Made by a program: the position numbers and the translations under genes. From assembly GCA_037042915.1 (NCBI GenBank), contig CM073200.1, positions 3,530,832-3,594,831 on the forward strand: DNA of 64,000 nucleotides. The letters run 5' to 3'. Under the pieces are notes generated by a model that had not been told where the DNA came from, made no database searches, and worked only from the letters and a program-made list of their open reading frames with translations. Shown here piece by piece: positions 11,701-23,650 of this stretch. The stretch comes from Auricularia sp. M13. Its lineage: Eukaryota > Basidiomycota > Agaricomycetes > Auriculariales > Auriculariaceae. The stretch's first letter is position 1. The number at the start of each line of letters is the position of its first letter.

Positions 11701-12133
11701 GCCGTACGCACCGCCGACGGGGCCGCCGCCGCCACATGGTTCGTCGCCTTATGCCCCGCCTGGAGGGCCGCCGCCGTCTTTCCCAGGAGGGCCGAGCCCA
11801 TCGTACCCAGGCGGTCCCAGTCCGTCGTTCCCTGGAGGTCCTAGTCCGTCGTTCCCAGGTGGACCAAGTCCGTCGTTTCCCGGCGGTCCTAGCCCGCCGC
11901 CATTCCCCGGAGGACCTAGCGCGTTCCCCAATCCGTCGTTCTCGCCGCCTGGTGGCTACCCACCGCCGCCAGGAGGGCCAGGGTTCCCTGCGCCTGGGTT
12001 CCCCGGTGCTTCACCGTACGGTGGATCGCCGCCTGCCTTCCCGGGAGGCCCTGCGCCAGGGAGCCAGTACCCTGGTCAGCCTCCACAGAATCAGTGGAAT
12101 TACTCCGGAGGACGGCCTGGTGGTGGATATTGA
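8729..12133 (+). CDS. HET-C-like protein with Pro/Gly-rich repeat tail
   Basis: Starts MGANVPFLLVVVVVLCVVLP (signal peptide) then AGVYAFGAGNIPSFAYLEGR, the N-terminus typical of the HET-C family, first known from Neurospora heterokaryon incompatibility. Conserved blocks follow across at least ten exons: EDILAELAKASGGG, KHKFGGLDIKRVYFGNWLRDYSQA, VEHIDNPKGYGEGEDARKYH, GMKNYIANEGKGWDTS, TLEDFPAHSNFCELALIA, FPHVGDHCRI, GTFGGSDFIHSLLGEATDHI, IPGLGPLIEKLMDSISVF, HDQFEVFNDPRASDPTHS, FHPEFHNPNSAVQREMLQYM. From about 11370 the protein becomes low-complexity Pro/Gly/Ser with an octapeptide repeat and ends GGRPGGGY-stop. Most basidiomycetes keep HET-C-like genes that are not proven incompatibility loci, so the role is uncertain. 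Confidence 0.85.
11762..11929 (+). repeat. Coding minisatellite, GGPSPSFP unit
   Basis: In-frame tandem repeat of about 24 nt inside the HET-C-like tail: one GGPPPSFP, one GGPSPSYP, three GGPSPSFP, then degenerate GGPSPPPFP and GGPSAFP. Units differ at synonymous positions, so the repeat is kept at protein level. Confidence 0.85.
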
Positions 12134-12600
12134 ACAAAGCAACGGTTGGTCTTGTAGAATGAACTGTATCCTTGTGTCCTGCCGATGGATAGTGTGCAGC
12201 GGTTTCTTGTCCTTGAGATTATCTTGTAATACTGTCAAGAATTGTATGTAATCTGAACGAATGAACGGACGGACGCTCTGTCTCTCTTCATCCCGTTGGA
12301 AATTGACGAGAATCCCGGCCTTTGTTGTTGCCATCGAGATACATATATGCGTTCGGTCTCAACTCCGCGTAGTTCATCTGAAAGTTCGTAAGGCCGATAG
12401 GCAAGGCTTTCACTGCGGTCTTCCGGAGAAAATGAACCTGACATTCTCCATAGTACGATTTATTTTGACAACCCAGAGATCAACGATAGACAAACGATCG
12501 ATGTGTGCAGTGTTGGACAAATGAGCGGAGCAGCGTGCGAGGAAAGCATCGAACAGGAGAGGAGAGGAGAGGAGAGGGAAATGTTTTACGCGAGATCTAC
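12134..12600. other. Convergent intergenic region with (GGAGA)4
   Basis: 3' ends of the HET-C-like gene and the P450 meet here. A purine tract with four GGAGA units lies at 12556-12575. No gene. Confidence 0.5.
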
Positions 12601-14419
12601 CTACTGGCCGAACGGTGCGTCGTGCACGGAGCGAATAAGTGCCTCGGCACGCGCATTGCGAGGCTTGATGTCGCATTCATACGCGGTGGGATACCTGGCA
12701 GAAGCATTAGCACTTGTAGTACTCGAACTGTGGAAACTTACACCACGGCTCCGCCAGTGTATTCAACCTTTGGCGTGATGGGTACCCCGTCCTTGCCAAT
12801 TTTCTTGCTGATGTTGAGCGTTGCAAGGGAGTTCGACGTGACGAGGTAGAGGGAAGCTTCGCCGAGTTGACGGCCAGGGCACACGCGGCGTCCGAATCCG
12901 AAGACGAATTCACGCGGATCGGTTTGAGGATTCGGTCCAAGGAAGCGCTCAGGCGAAAATTTCTCGGGGTCTGGATACACGGCAGGGTCTCGTGTGTAGC
13001 CCCTGTAAAACGGCGTTAGGGTTAGGATAAATGCGAGACAAACACATCACTCACCACACATTGGGAATGAGGATGGTGCCTTTGGGAATAAAGTAGCCGT
13101 TATACATCCCGTCAGCGCTGGCTGCGTGAGGGAGCGCCTGAGGAGCCACAGGTCCCCAGCGCAGCACTTCCTTAATCAACGCCTCGACATAGGGCAAGCG
13201 CTCCCGGTCTGCCCAGGTGGGGAGGGCGTCTGGGCCAATGACGCGGTCGATCTCCTCCTGCGCCTTCTTCTGCGCGTCGGGAAAGAGTGTCATGCAGAGG
13301 AAGAATGTGTACGTGATGGAGACCGAGGTGTCGGCGCCGCCAGTGTACAGCGCCTCCGCAGTCCAGGCGAGAAGTTCGCGCTCCTTCGTCTCATCCCAAT
13401 CAGGACGAAGAAGCTCTGAGCTTACGAAGGACGGGTACGCTGTACCAGCAGCCTGTAACAGGGGAGTGAGACGTAGTGGATGGATAGGTACGAACGAAAG
13501 CACGCACGAGTTGCTCTTTGACAAAGTTAATCGGCTTCGTGAGGACTTCGTCCAGCGTCGCTCGCATGCGATCAACCTCACGCTTCCACCCCGTTCCTGG
13601 GAACCAGCGAGGCACATAGGAAACTCAATCACAGCGTCAATGTCGAGGATGAACAGCGAGACGAGCAAAACATACGTGCGGGGATGAAGTCCACCATGAA
13701 ATTGCCCGGAGTAGCGGCCTTGTTAAGGTCATGGTTGACCTGCTCAATGAGATTGACATACTCATCGTCGCCCGGCTTGACGTCGTAGCCGTAGATGACG
13801 CGCAGAATGATAGTGCCAGCGAGCCTCCAGAGTTTGGGTCAGCATCAGACGGATCCACAAGCATGATCCTCAAACTCAAACTCACTTGCGCAGGAAGAAT
13901 TCGACCTTCTCTGGGTCGTCGATGGTGCGGCGCAGGAATCGATGTACCTCGTGCTCCTCGAGATGGATATAACTCTCCAGTGCGGCGCGCGATCCCACAG
14001 CGCTAAGCATCATGCGGACGCGATGGCTTGAAGTAAGGGTGGTTGGCCAAGCACATAATCGGGCTATCTCTCCAGCCGATAATGTCATTAGCGAAGTGCT
14101 GGTGCGGACGGTCAGAGTAGATGGCGCCGCGATCGTCGAGGAGAGCTTTAGCAGTCTCTGGTGAATTAATGACCATAATGTGGGTCCCTGCGACGTTGGC
14201 GTAGACGATGTCGCCGTATTCCTCGCGCCATTTGGTAAAGGTGAACCATTCCTGGTGAGACGGGTAGGAGAACAGGTTTCCGACCAAGGGATAGCCCTTG
14301 GGACCTGGGGGAAACGGACCCTGTCGCTTGCGTGACCACGCGAAAAGCGCAGCAGCGGCACCTACGCCGGCCGCAGCGAGCGCGAGCTGCTCTTTGTTGA
14401 AGCTGAAGTCGGTGGGCAT
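12601..14419 (-). CDS. Cytochrome P450 monooxygenase, ER-anchored
   Basis: Microsomal heme monooxygenase. Start MPTDFSFNKEQLALAAAG at 14419 with membrane anchor (about residues 10-27), then the hinge GPFPPGPKGYPLVGNL. Further marks: RGAIYSDRPHQHFANDIIGW, helix I YTGGADTSVSITYTF, helix K EALIKEVLRWGP (ExxR), PERF region FSPERFLGPNPQ, heme loop FVFGFGRRVCPGRQLGEAS (FxxGxRxCxG). The last exon reads YPTAYECDIKPRNARAEALI and ends FGQ-stop at 12601. About 520 residues. Resembles basidiomycete CYP5144-like P450s; substrate unknown. Near 14025-14029 the frame must shift between HPYFK and HRVRMMLSAVG; AAGGCCCATCGC contracted to AAGCCATCGC would explain it (two one-base homopolymer losses). Confidence 0.88.
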
Positions 14420-14993
14420 GGCAAAGCAGGGAAGACGAAGTCGAGGTCTCTACTGGGCCAGACGAGCTCCAGTGATATGTTTGCCATTTCCTCGGTTGGT
14501 AGAATCATCATCCAGTGATTCGCGAATTTAAACTGAATTGGTGAGAAGCCGGTCACCGGTCACCGCCTATAATCAAATTGGTACCGCGGCCTGCTCGGAG
14601 CTCCATCAGATGCAAGATCGACAGAATACATTTGCTCAACTTGCAGTCCTTTCCTGGGTCAGGTACAGTACCTGCGTCCTGCTGGCCATTTGCTTGTCTG
14701 ATCTTTGCTCAAGGTTCAGGCGGACAGAAGGCGGTCTCAGAAGGTCAAAGGGAACCTCAGGACTTGCTCTCTTCGCAGGAGATAATTTGAGATGCTACCG
14801 TATTCATGGAAGCGCGCTGACACGCGATGTCCGATCCATGTCGCACGCGCAGCCGCCTTCGATCCATCTCCATTCGACAACGACGCAAATAATCGTACGA
14901 AGTTTGGCGCCGCGCCGGTGCATTATAAGCGAGACGTAGCGGCGGGGTAACGCCCCCCGCCCAGTTCCCCCTTCATTGTCCAAAAAGACCAGC
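14420..14993. promoter_or_regulatory. Divergent promoter region of P450 and DUF6534 genes
   Basis: 574-bp spacer between two outward-facing starts. A TATAAG at 14924-14929 lies 65-70 nt before the DUF6534 start codon. No coding sequence recognised. Confidence 0.5.
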
Positions 14994-16317
14994 ATGTCGA
15001 CCGCCAGCGAACCTCCAGCCGTTCCAGTGTCTTTGCTTAATGACGCCGTCGGGACCCTCCTTGCGGGCTCTTGGCTGAATGGCATGCTCTTCATGCTCGT
15101 TATGACGCAGCTCTACCGCTATATTCGGACATTTCCTAGCGATCGGTTTTTCATACGAGTACTAGTTGCATTTATGTTCACCGTGGATTGCGTGGCGACT
15201 TTTAATACCTTCGCGATGGTGTACCTCGTAAGTCGTGCGCAGAATTCCCCTCCAGTGGACTGAAAAAGGTGTCTCAGTACACTATCACGCACTGGGGAGA
15301 CGGAGCATTCTTGTTGGTGCAGAACAACACAATCCCCGTCTATTCAGTGAGTTTTTCGCTCTGTCACGATGATTAAGAGTATCTCTGATTTGTCCGCAGA
15401 TGACAATGGCGGTCTCGGTGATTTGCATGCACTCGTTCCTCATCTACCGTTACGCCACATTGAGCAAGAACTACTACGTCGCGTTCGTTCTCGCGGCCCT
15501 TGCGTGCACCGCCTTCATTGGCGATTCGCTCGCGACCTGGTCGGTCGTCCAATTCACTTCTCTCAATGATCGTTTGAAACTCAAGACTTTCGCAACGTGA
15601 GAGCCCGTTTCTCTGTCGCTCACCCTGTTGCTAATTCTGGGAGCTTAGAATTTGGCTGTCCGCCTCGTCCGGCGCGGACATCTGCATTGCGTTGGCTCTC
15701 ATCTGGGAACTTACGCGCGTCAAGTCGTCGTACAGGAAGACTAAGAGGTGAGCTCAATATTCATGTTGCATGTTCATATGTGCGGTTCTCATCGTTTCAC
15801 AAGCTTGATCCAGCGGCTCATTCGGACTTCGATCATGACAGGTGCGGTTACAGCGTCTATGGCGATTATAACCTGTGAGTTCGAGGCATTGAGTAACTGC
15901 GACTTGCATTCTCATGTTCGGTGTGCATGCATACAGTGTCGGTCTACCTTGCGAAACCGTCGAGCAACATTTGCCTTACCTTCGGCATGAGCATTGGCCG
16001 TGCATGCACCCTCACAGGTACGTTAACAATCAATTAACAGCCGATACTCACCCGTAATTGTCACAGTACTGTACAACTTGAACATGCGAAACAGCAGCGG
16101 TCAATATGGCTCGTCTGGACGCGTTTCCAACACCATAACGACAAACTCTATGCCGCTGGAGAGCGGGTTCGCGTTCACCCACGGCACGCGCATGGACAAC
16201 GGCACCATGGTCAACGGCATAAACGTGCACCAACAAAGCGTTGTCCACGTCGATAACAAGGATGGCTCCCATGAAGACGTGACTTACGACGGTAAGCGCT
16301 CGCGGGAGCTCGTCTAA
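14994..16317 (+). CDS. DUF6534 multi-spanning membrane protein
   Basis: Plasma-membrane-type protein of a family expanded in agaricomycetes; function unknown. ATG at 14994 (MSTASEPPAVPVSLL). Hydrophobic segments follow one per exon: DAVGTLLAGSWLNGMLFMLV, FFIRVLVAFMFTVDCVATF, MTMAVSVICMHSFLIYRYA, YYVAFVLAALACTAFIGDSL, IWLSASSGADICIALALIWE, SIMTGAVTASMAIITLSVY, and a final TFGMSIGRACTLTVLYNLN, giving about seven helices. RLIRTSIMTGAVTA and SSNICLTFGMSIGRACTLTV are the most characteristic DUF6534 blocks. The cytosolic tail is Asn/Ser/Thr rich and ends SRELV-stop. Seven short introns. Seven-helix layout suggests a sensor or transporter, but nothing shows which. Confidence 0.82.
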
Positions 16318-17239
16318 TGCCGACGAATGCGGATATCGACATTGGTCGGCAAACGAGAGTGTAGCATGGATGTGGGACGGCCGGATACATATCAATACCA
16401 GTGGCGAGCATATAGATTCCACTACGCCTCAGCTACCTGTGAAGGCCTGCATTGTGCGGCATGCAAAAACTGTGTACGAGATGTAGTGCTGCTGGCGGCA
16501 TGCAGCGTGTTGGTCTAATACACGGTCTTTATCGTGGAACGGAGCGCACCTATTTTCGGTGCGCACGAAATGCTGTGAGACGGTTGAACTCGATGAGGAG
16601 GCATGTATTCAACGGGGTGCTAAAACGAACACGAAAAACGCAATGAAAATGGCCCCAAAACGGCGTCAAAAACGCAACCGTGAAACGCCTAATCCTTACT
16701 TTACTCCTGATTTTGCTGAACACAGATTCAGCCCACCGCTCCCTTGGTCTGAACATATAGCACTTAATAGAAACTCAATTTGGTCAATGCATGGCAGGAG
16801 CCTGAGGTCGCTCGGGACTAAAGGCTGAAAGAAGCGAGGTGTCTTGCAAAACTGGATAAGTCCAACAGACAATCCTTTGTCACTGGAAATGCATACAGTA
16901 GTATGTACAAGCGCTCGCCAACCGGGGAACTAGTACATGGAGAGGGACCGAGGTAGGGCACGATAGAGCATAAATATATATGTCTCTGCGCGTAAGAATG
17001 ATGGGGGTATTGGGGCGGGCCCCTTCCTTGTGCCACAAAACATTGGAGGAAAGAAAAAAAAAGAAAGGAGAGGATAGAACAGACAGACAGACATGAGTGA
17101 GGAAAATGGTGAGCGCAGTGGGAGATAGAGAGGATAAGCAAGATAGGACAGCGAGAGGGAGTGTAGGACGGCTGCAACAGTCCAAACAAGAGAGGGAGAG
17201 GAAAGCGGACAGCATAGGGAGACGGAGCGGCGAGTTTGA
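16318..17239. other. Convergent intergenic region with a small hairpin
   Basis: No gene recognised in 0.9 kb. A perfect inverted repeat GCGCACC-TATTTTC-GGTGCGC lies at 16544-16564. Around 16640-16690 there is an A-rich stretch with repeated AAAACG-like words; at 17079-17093 an (ACAG)n tract. No transposase or terminal repeats could be seen. Confidence 0.4.
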
Positions 17240-20009
17240 CTACTCGTCCCCCTCCTCGACGAAGATGTCGGTGTAGTGGTCCAATATCGTCTCGATGGCC
17301 TGCAAGAAACGCTAAATCAGCTGCCATACACTGAACCCTGATCTGAATGCTCACCCGATTTTGCATCTGAGTATCCGGTACAGCAACGGGACCCGCGCCG
17401 TTGGAGCCCGCACTCCCATTTGCATTGGGCGTAGGCATCGTCTGGAACCCGAACAGTGTCGGCCCAAAGACAATGGACAGATTCGAATTCGACATCTGGT
17501 TAACACTCTCGTTCTGCGCGATCCTGCGCAGCGCCGATCAAGTAAGATATTTGACTCCAAGCGAGAGCGTGAAACAAGAATTACCGATACAAGTGTCCCA
17601 AGAAAAACTTCAACGTCGAGTAATTGGCGTCAGGAAGGTCGTTCACGCGTTCGTGCAAGCGTATGTGGCGCAACCGGTCGTTTTCAATCTCTGCGCATCC
17701 CTGTCAGTCAGACATTCGACTCCAAGAAGAATGAATTCATGACGCACTGGCAGCATCAATGAACCCTTGCGCCAGCGAAAAGCTAATGATCGGCTCGGGC
17801 AGTTCGCGCAACCACATCTTCATGACGCTGGTCATAACGTTAACGTCCGATGTCCACTCCTCGGAATCCAAATCCACGCTCTCTACATCTGCGCCCAGTG
17901 TCCCCATGTCAACACCACGCCAGAGACAGTGGAAAATAAGTTGAACTCACCGCGATCCACAAGGGCCTTGAGCTTCGCGACTTTACTGACCGAGCCGCTG
18001 AGGCGGTAGATGCCCGTGGAGTCGATGCCCCATTTCTCGATGGCCGCGCACAGGCGTACCATAATGCGAGGCACCTCGACATTGTCGCGGATCATCTGCT
18101 CGGCGAGGTCGACGCCAAACGTGGGCCGCCCGCGGTCAGGGCCGACGCCAGCTAGGTGGGGACCGCCAGGGGAGCCATGCAACTGCGAGACGAGCGTCGT
18201 GCTCGACGCGCTCGAGAGCGGGCCGCCAATCGGCGTCGACATCTGGCGCTCGCCCAAGTGCGGCATGGGTGGCAGCTGCGTGTCGTGTGGTCAAAGGGGG
18301 TGCAGGGGAAGGCAGACGGCGGACGTACAAATCCCTCCTCCCAGGGGCCGTCGCGTCGCGGGCCGCGGGGGCCATTGTACGCGACGGCGTAGTTCTGCAT
18401 GAAGACCCTGAAGTCGGCTCGGTTGTCGATCGCGTGGAACGTGGGGCGCAATCCGGGGCCTGGCGGAGGAAGCATGGGTGCAAATTAGTCATGCGCCACG
18501 CGAGCGTGCCTGAGCATCCATACCGTCTTCAACGCCCATGGGCGAAAGTGTGGTGCCGTCGTTCAGGACGATGCTCTCGAAGAGGAACGCGTAGCGCCCC
18601 AGATGATACTGTACACCTTTATCGATCTCGTCCGCGCATTCCTTTAGAGACTGTACCGACCGCGTTAGATGACGAAGAGCAGCCACAGGCACACGCACTC
18701 GAAGAATGCGCGGGAGCTGGAAGTTGAAGTATTCCTGTCGTAGCGTTTGCGTCTCCAGGACGGCTTTGCGGTAGACATCGGACGCGGCAGACATGCGTCC
18801 TCGCACATCCTCTTCTTGGCGCAGCATCTGGCTGTGGCATCAGGCCATGTCCTGGGCGCAACAAGCCTGGATACGCACATTATTCGGGTTCTTGCCTTTC
18901 AAAAGCAAGCCACCTTTCTGAACTGCCTTACCCAGAGCGCGCTTGCTACCCGCACCGGATAAACCAGGCGAACGGTTCTGGCCTTGTACTGCGGTGTCGC
19001 GCAGCGTTTCGCCCTCTTTCTGCAGCAGCACGCGCTCCAGCTCTTCTGCTGTAACATCGAAGCGACCCTTTGCTCGCTCTGTGCTGATTTCAGACTCTTG
19101 TAGAGTGCGTTCGTACCGTGCGGCAAGCTCTTTGGTCTAGGGTAGGATATGAGCGACAATGGGAGCAGAGCACAGAATGAACAGACCTGTTTCCGGTTCT
19201 TGTCGACCTCCTTGGCGAGTGTCGCCAGGTCTTCGCTCATCTCGTTGAGCCGCTGGGCGAACTTGATGCGGTTGTCTGCCATGACGTCGTGGATCTTCAT
19301 CGAGGTCTGCCAGGCGGAGACGAAGGATCTGGGATGGATGTGCGGTGTCAGAGAGGCTGCACAACAGACGGGCGGGCACTGCGCACCCGGCCTTGCCGTC
19401 GCTGATATGGTAGGTCTCTGAGGTGGTCCGTGCGAGTTTCTGGAGGTTGCGGCCGTATTCTTCCTCGAGCACAGCGCGTTTCTTGAAGAAGACGGACGCT
19501 TCCTGAAGGCACAGTGTGAGCAGCATATATACATATTTGAATGAGACAGATTGGCGCACGCGGCAGGAGACCATGCCCTGCTTTATGCGGTCGAGCAGCA
19601 GCGGGACGGCGCACTGGAGACTGGGATCAGTGGCTGGCTAGCCGGGCCAGTGCCGGTGACAACGACGCACGTCGAGATCGCAGAGGGCGCGCAGGACGGT
19701 CTCGTCAAAGTTGGTGTCGGCCTGGTCGCCCTGGTCGGCGGGATCGGGTGGCGAGCTCATGGCGGACTGGCGCCAGCGCAGGGAGGCGGACGCGGACGCC
19801 GTCGACGGCTGGTGGTGGTGCTGGGCGTGGGCGGGGCGCGCGCGGTCTGCGCTGGAGCGGGCGGGCGAGGCTGCGTGGGCTCTGGGCGAGTCATGCGAGT
19901 GCCGCGAGAGCTCGAGCGACGGGCTGCGCTGCGGCGGCGCGCGGACGGGGAAGTCGGCGGACGCGTACTCGAAGCTGCCCAGGGCGTATTTCTCCTCGCC
20001 GTCGGTCAT
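17240..20009 (-). CDS. RGD1: F-BAR and RhoGAP domain protein (Rgd1/Rga8-like)
   Basis: Membrane-curvature-sensing GTPase activator for Rho/Cdc42-type GTPases at sites of polarised growth. Start MTDGEEKYALGSFEYASADF at 20009; a Ser/Pro/His-rich leader precedes the F-BAR domain (ASVFFKKRAVLEEEYGRNLQ, SMKIHDVMADNRIKFAQRL, coiled-coil EVDKNRKQTKELAARYERTL, VYRKAVLETQTLRQEYFNFQ). A linker with RADFRVFMQNYAVAYNGPRG leads to the RhoGAP domain: TFGVDLAEQMIRDNVEVPRI, the arginine finger in GIYRLSG, LPEPIISFSLAQGFIDA, MSNSNLSIVFGPTLFG. It ends ETILDHYTDIFVEEGDE-stop at 17240. At least ten exons, about 700 residues. Domain order matches yeast Rgd1 and fission yeast Rga8; no DEP domain was seen, unlike Rgd2. 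Confidence 0.88.
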
Positions 20010-22291
20010 GCGAGCTCGTCGTGCGAGACAGCGAGCGCGGTCGTGCAGTTACGGGCGTTACGTCGCACCCAGCGCGCGTGACCGCCTGCCCACCGAGATT
20101 TCGTCGCTTTGCGGCGTCGGACCCAGACAGCCCTGTTTGCTTCCGTCCCATTCTCAGCTCCTTGCCTTTCCTTTTCCTCGCCTCTCCATGCCTGGGCCTT
20201 GCTCCCCGGCCACGGCCTGCTCGTTCTCTGGCCTGCGCTGCACGCGCTGCATGCGCTGGAGCAGGTGTCTGCCCGCCACCCTGAGCGCCCGGCGCGCCAT
20301 CTTGCTCTAATCGACGCTGGGTTTTGTATTGCACACGCGTAGGCGCCTTCGACGGCTGCTCTCCAGCGTGCTGCCCAATGGGACTCGCCCCGGCCTGTCT
20401 CGGAAACAATCCACTGCTCAGGCTGCTCGTGGACGCCACGAACCTCTTGTCTGTTACCTCATCCGCCCAACGGAGCTTTCGACACCGGTCAGCTCGAGGA
20501 TTGCTTTCCGCGGCCTCCAGCGCACTCTTACTGGCTGTCGAATTTTTGGGCGCACTTTGCACGCCCCCCTTTTCCGGCTGCTGTGCGGGATATCCTCCTC
20601 GTCCGAAACCTCGACCCATCTGGAGCGTTCTATGTCACACGGCATACAGCAGTGGAAGATTGTCTGACACCTGAAATAATAGTATTTCCCGCTCCTGGCC
20701 ACGATTGGCCTGTGAGGGCTCAGAATATGGAACGCTGGCACACGTTTTTGCGCTGCTTCCGAAGCAAAATCTCACGTCTCCGGCATTCAGTCCCGCACTT
20801 CAACCCCCTCTAAATTTCGCCGAAAATTGCTATTGGAGATACATCGATGTCTATCCTGTGGTGCACGAGACCCCCGGGGAGCGTGCGTTGCCCGTTTCGC
20901 ACCGTTGACAGCCGGAGTGGTCCCCCATCATCGAACCACACGAAAAACACCCAGCGCGCCAGGAAGCCTTCCTGCCTTGTATAGAACGGGCAACCGCTTT
21001 CTATGCGCTATTCTCCATGTAGAACTATGATGCCTCGTCACGTCAGGCCGCGCCGGCCCTGCTTTCGTACCTATCAGTGAATCCCCCGCAGAAGCCGACG
21101 GGCTCATCGGCGGTGCTACCCCCTTTCCTTCGCCGAGCCTACGGCCACCTGGGCATGTTCAGGACTCTGCATGCATAGCCTGACGGCGTCAACATTGCGA
21201 TTTCTCTGTGTCTGATTGGAGGCAAACGTCCCGAATCACGGGAGGCCTAACAGTTCTCTATGGCCGTCTGAGGGTCGCGCGTGCGATTTGCCGTCCTTTC
21301 TCGTTTTCCCAGCAAAGCTTTCCGTCCCAGAGAGCGAGTAATTGCACCGTTGTCTGTCTTCGCGACGTGTTACCCCCCGATGTTCCATGACATGATGACG
21401 CCTCGTGGTCACAGAACGGCGCTAGACAGCACGCAAGCTACCCGCAAACATAGCTCTGGCGGAAGAGAGGCGTGCGAACCAATAGGAGCTCCTTCCCAGA
21501 GTTCCTCGCCGCGAGGTGCATCAGGTGCATCAACACTGGAGAAACTCCGCCCCCCGCCCTCCTTTCGTGCTCGAATATCGGGTGGTGGCGTTCTCCTCGC
21601 TGGCGTTTGCGCAACGCTTGATGTTCTAGCCCCTCCTCATGGTCGTGCGCCTTCGAGCCTGCTGCAGTGTTCGCTTCCGGGCGTACCCCCACGCTGCCCT
21701 GTTCTTTTGCGTGCGCGGGAAACAACACGAGCTACACAGCGTTTAGGCATGTGCGTCTCCCGCGATATTGCGGCACCGCGTCAACCGAGCATCGACGTCG
21801 GTGACTGCGGCCGCCGTTATTGGCATGCAGGACAGCTCACTCTCGCATTATCTGTCAGTATTTACCGTGGTGCCAACATTCACCGGTCACTGGCCACACC
21901 AATTCACACTGTTGACCATGGTCCGGCAGATCGAAGTCCCTCGCATTCCACAGACGGCAGGACGCTTCCCCTCCTCGTCGACCATTTGAATGGGTGGCTG
22001 AAGGTGAGGGCGCTGATCGCGTTTGATACAGACACAAGCCCAACTGAGCACACAGCGAGATTCCGCAGACCAACACTGGAGATCTTCCCAACGCGTCCCA
22101 TCATCGTATATCGATCACGCGGAGCCAATGGTTGTGGCCTACTCGTTTTGTGCGTCTATGTGCGAATCTATGCATGCGCTAATGTTACAATACAGAGTGT
22201 GCTCGAATTCAAAGCGTCCTGGCCGGCGTATCCCGTTCTCTTTTTCCCATAATCCCTGAAAACAAATCGGAACTGTGCTGCGCGCGTTCAC
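20010..22291. other. 2.3-kb intergenic region, no gene recognised
   Basis: Includes the upstream region of the F-BAR/RhoGAP gene. A long open frame runs 21281-22252 on the plus strand, but it opens with GTG, its first ATG is about 100 nt in, and its composition (Arg, Ser, Pro, Thr everywhere) looks like open non-coding sequence. No repeats or terminal inverted repeats found. Confidence 0.4.
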
Positions 22292-22699
22292 TCAACGCGA
22301 CCTCGGTGCCGGCGGCTTGTTGGTGACGGGCACGTTCGCAATGACGGACTTCGACGGTGCGCCGGTATCCCGCGCGCCGCAGCTAGTGCAGGTGTACGTC
22401 GACTTCTCGTTGACGATATCGAGCTTCTCTATCCTGTCCGGCCTGCGCACGCAGTAGTGAGTGAAGTGAATTGACAGTGTCGGCGGTGAGACTCACTGAT
22501 GACGACATGCGATCGTGCAGGCATGTCTTCCCTGCTCAGAATGAAACTTGCTGAACACGCAGGTCGGGATTTTGCAGTCAAGCTGGACGGCGCTGAGACG
22601 GCGGCTCGACGAGACGGCGACACACCGTACCTTCTGCCTCTCCTTCTCGTATCGATGTGTGCACGCATATTCGATCCAGACGGTGAGGTCGCGGCACAT
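22292..22699 (-). CDS. Small Cys/His-rich hypothetical protein
   Basis: Three exons (22631-22699, 22497-22582, 22292-22442) joined through two clean GT-AG introns give a 101-residue protein. It starts MCRDLTVWIEYACTHRYEKE, has CKIPTCVFSKFHSEQGRHAC, then CRHQPDRIEKLDIVNEK and TYTCTSCGA, and ends PPAPRSR-stop. Eight cysteines and four histidines lie in the first 72 residues, mostly as C-x(4)-C, H-x-C-x(3)-C-x-H and C-x(2)-C, which suggests metal binding or several disulfides. No signal peptide. I recall short uncharacterised basidiomycete proteins with the same start (MCR..) and a CR-x-Q-PD motif, but no named family. Two splice junctions that restore frame argue for a real gene. Confidence 0.6.
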
Positions 22700-23650
22700 G
22701 ATGAGCAAGGGAGTATGAGTATGAGCTGGGCGGGCGAGGCGCGGTGCAGCTGTGCAGCCAAGGCGTGCAACTGTGAGTTGATGCATCTCAGCAACGCTGC
22801 TCATGCCAACTTATACGCTCTCAGCTCGTTAAGCACGGTGAGAGCTCGGAGTCTCCATCCACTGAAGAGGTCGCGAAGCGCAGGCAAGCGAATTGCACGC
22901 CTTCTGTTTCGCAACTCGCACAACGTGCATTGCAGGGTTTATTGGAGGGGTGCACCCCCAGCAGTGCATAATAGAGTACTGCAATCTCTCGTTCGAGATT
23001 GAGCAGAGCGAGAAGTCTGCGCTGTAGACTGTGGAAGAGCTTCGCGGGACGCGTTGGACGTCACGATTTGCGGTTCTACGCGCTCTTCAATGGGAGGAAC
23101 CCATTCAAGGGCGAGGGGATTACGAATATCTGTACCGACCATCCTCCATCCGATGAAGTGCACCATGACGCGCGCGGCGTATCTCAGCTTAACCCAAAGC
23201 AAGTGAAGAAATCGCAGTGCACAGGGGCACACGAGATCCCAAGTCAGGCACATAACGGAAATCGAACATCTAAAGCTTAACACGAGGCGCGCTCCATTCG
23301 GGGTTCCTTCCAGCAAGGTGCGGAGGTTTGCAGCGGACAAAAGCAACGATAGCTACCACGTCAATCTGCCTACCCAGGCCATGCTGGCAGCGTTGCGACA
23401 CCATCGAAGGACTTCTACTCTATCAGCCTTGCATTCGCAGCAGGTACAAGCGGGCGTGAAGGGTGTGCACGAGACTGAGAGCTGAAAGTCCGATAGTCCG
23501 CGGAAGCCGACAACTGCTGAGTGTTTGAGGCCCGACCTGGGCTGCCGGATCCCCGCGTCCCTGGCGCATGCACAGCTTCTCGACGAAGCTCGAGATTGCC
23601 GTGACTCCCGTGAGCGCATGAGAATCTTATCTCAGTTCGTACATCATGCG
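22700..23650. other. Intergenic, no gene seen
   Basis: Between the 3' end of NUP85 and the Cys-rich gene promoter. An imperfect inverted repeat (CTCTCGTTCGAGATTGAG) sits near 22985. Nothing coding could be supported. Confidence 0.4.

Noticed and set aside
16520-16780. Possible transposon end (hairpin plus repeated AAAACG words)
   Set aside because: No coding part, no second terminal repeat and no target-site duplication could be seen.
21281-22252. 323-codon open frame on the plus strand
   Set aside because: It opens with GTG, its first ATG is about 100 nt in, composition is uniform Arg/Ser/Thr/Pro and no motif or splice pattern was found; long stop-free stretches are common in GC-rich DNA.
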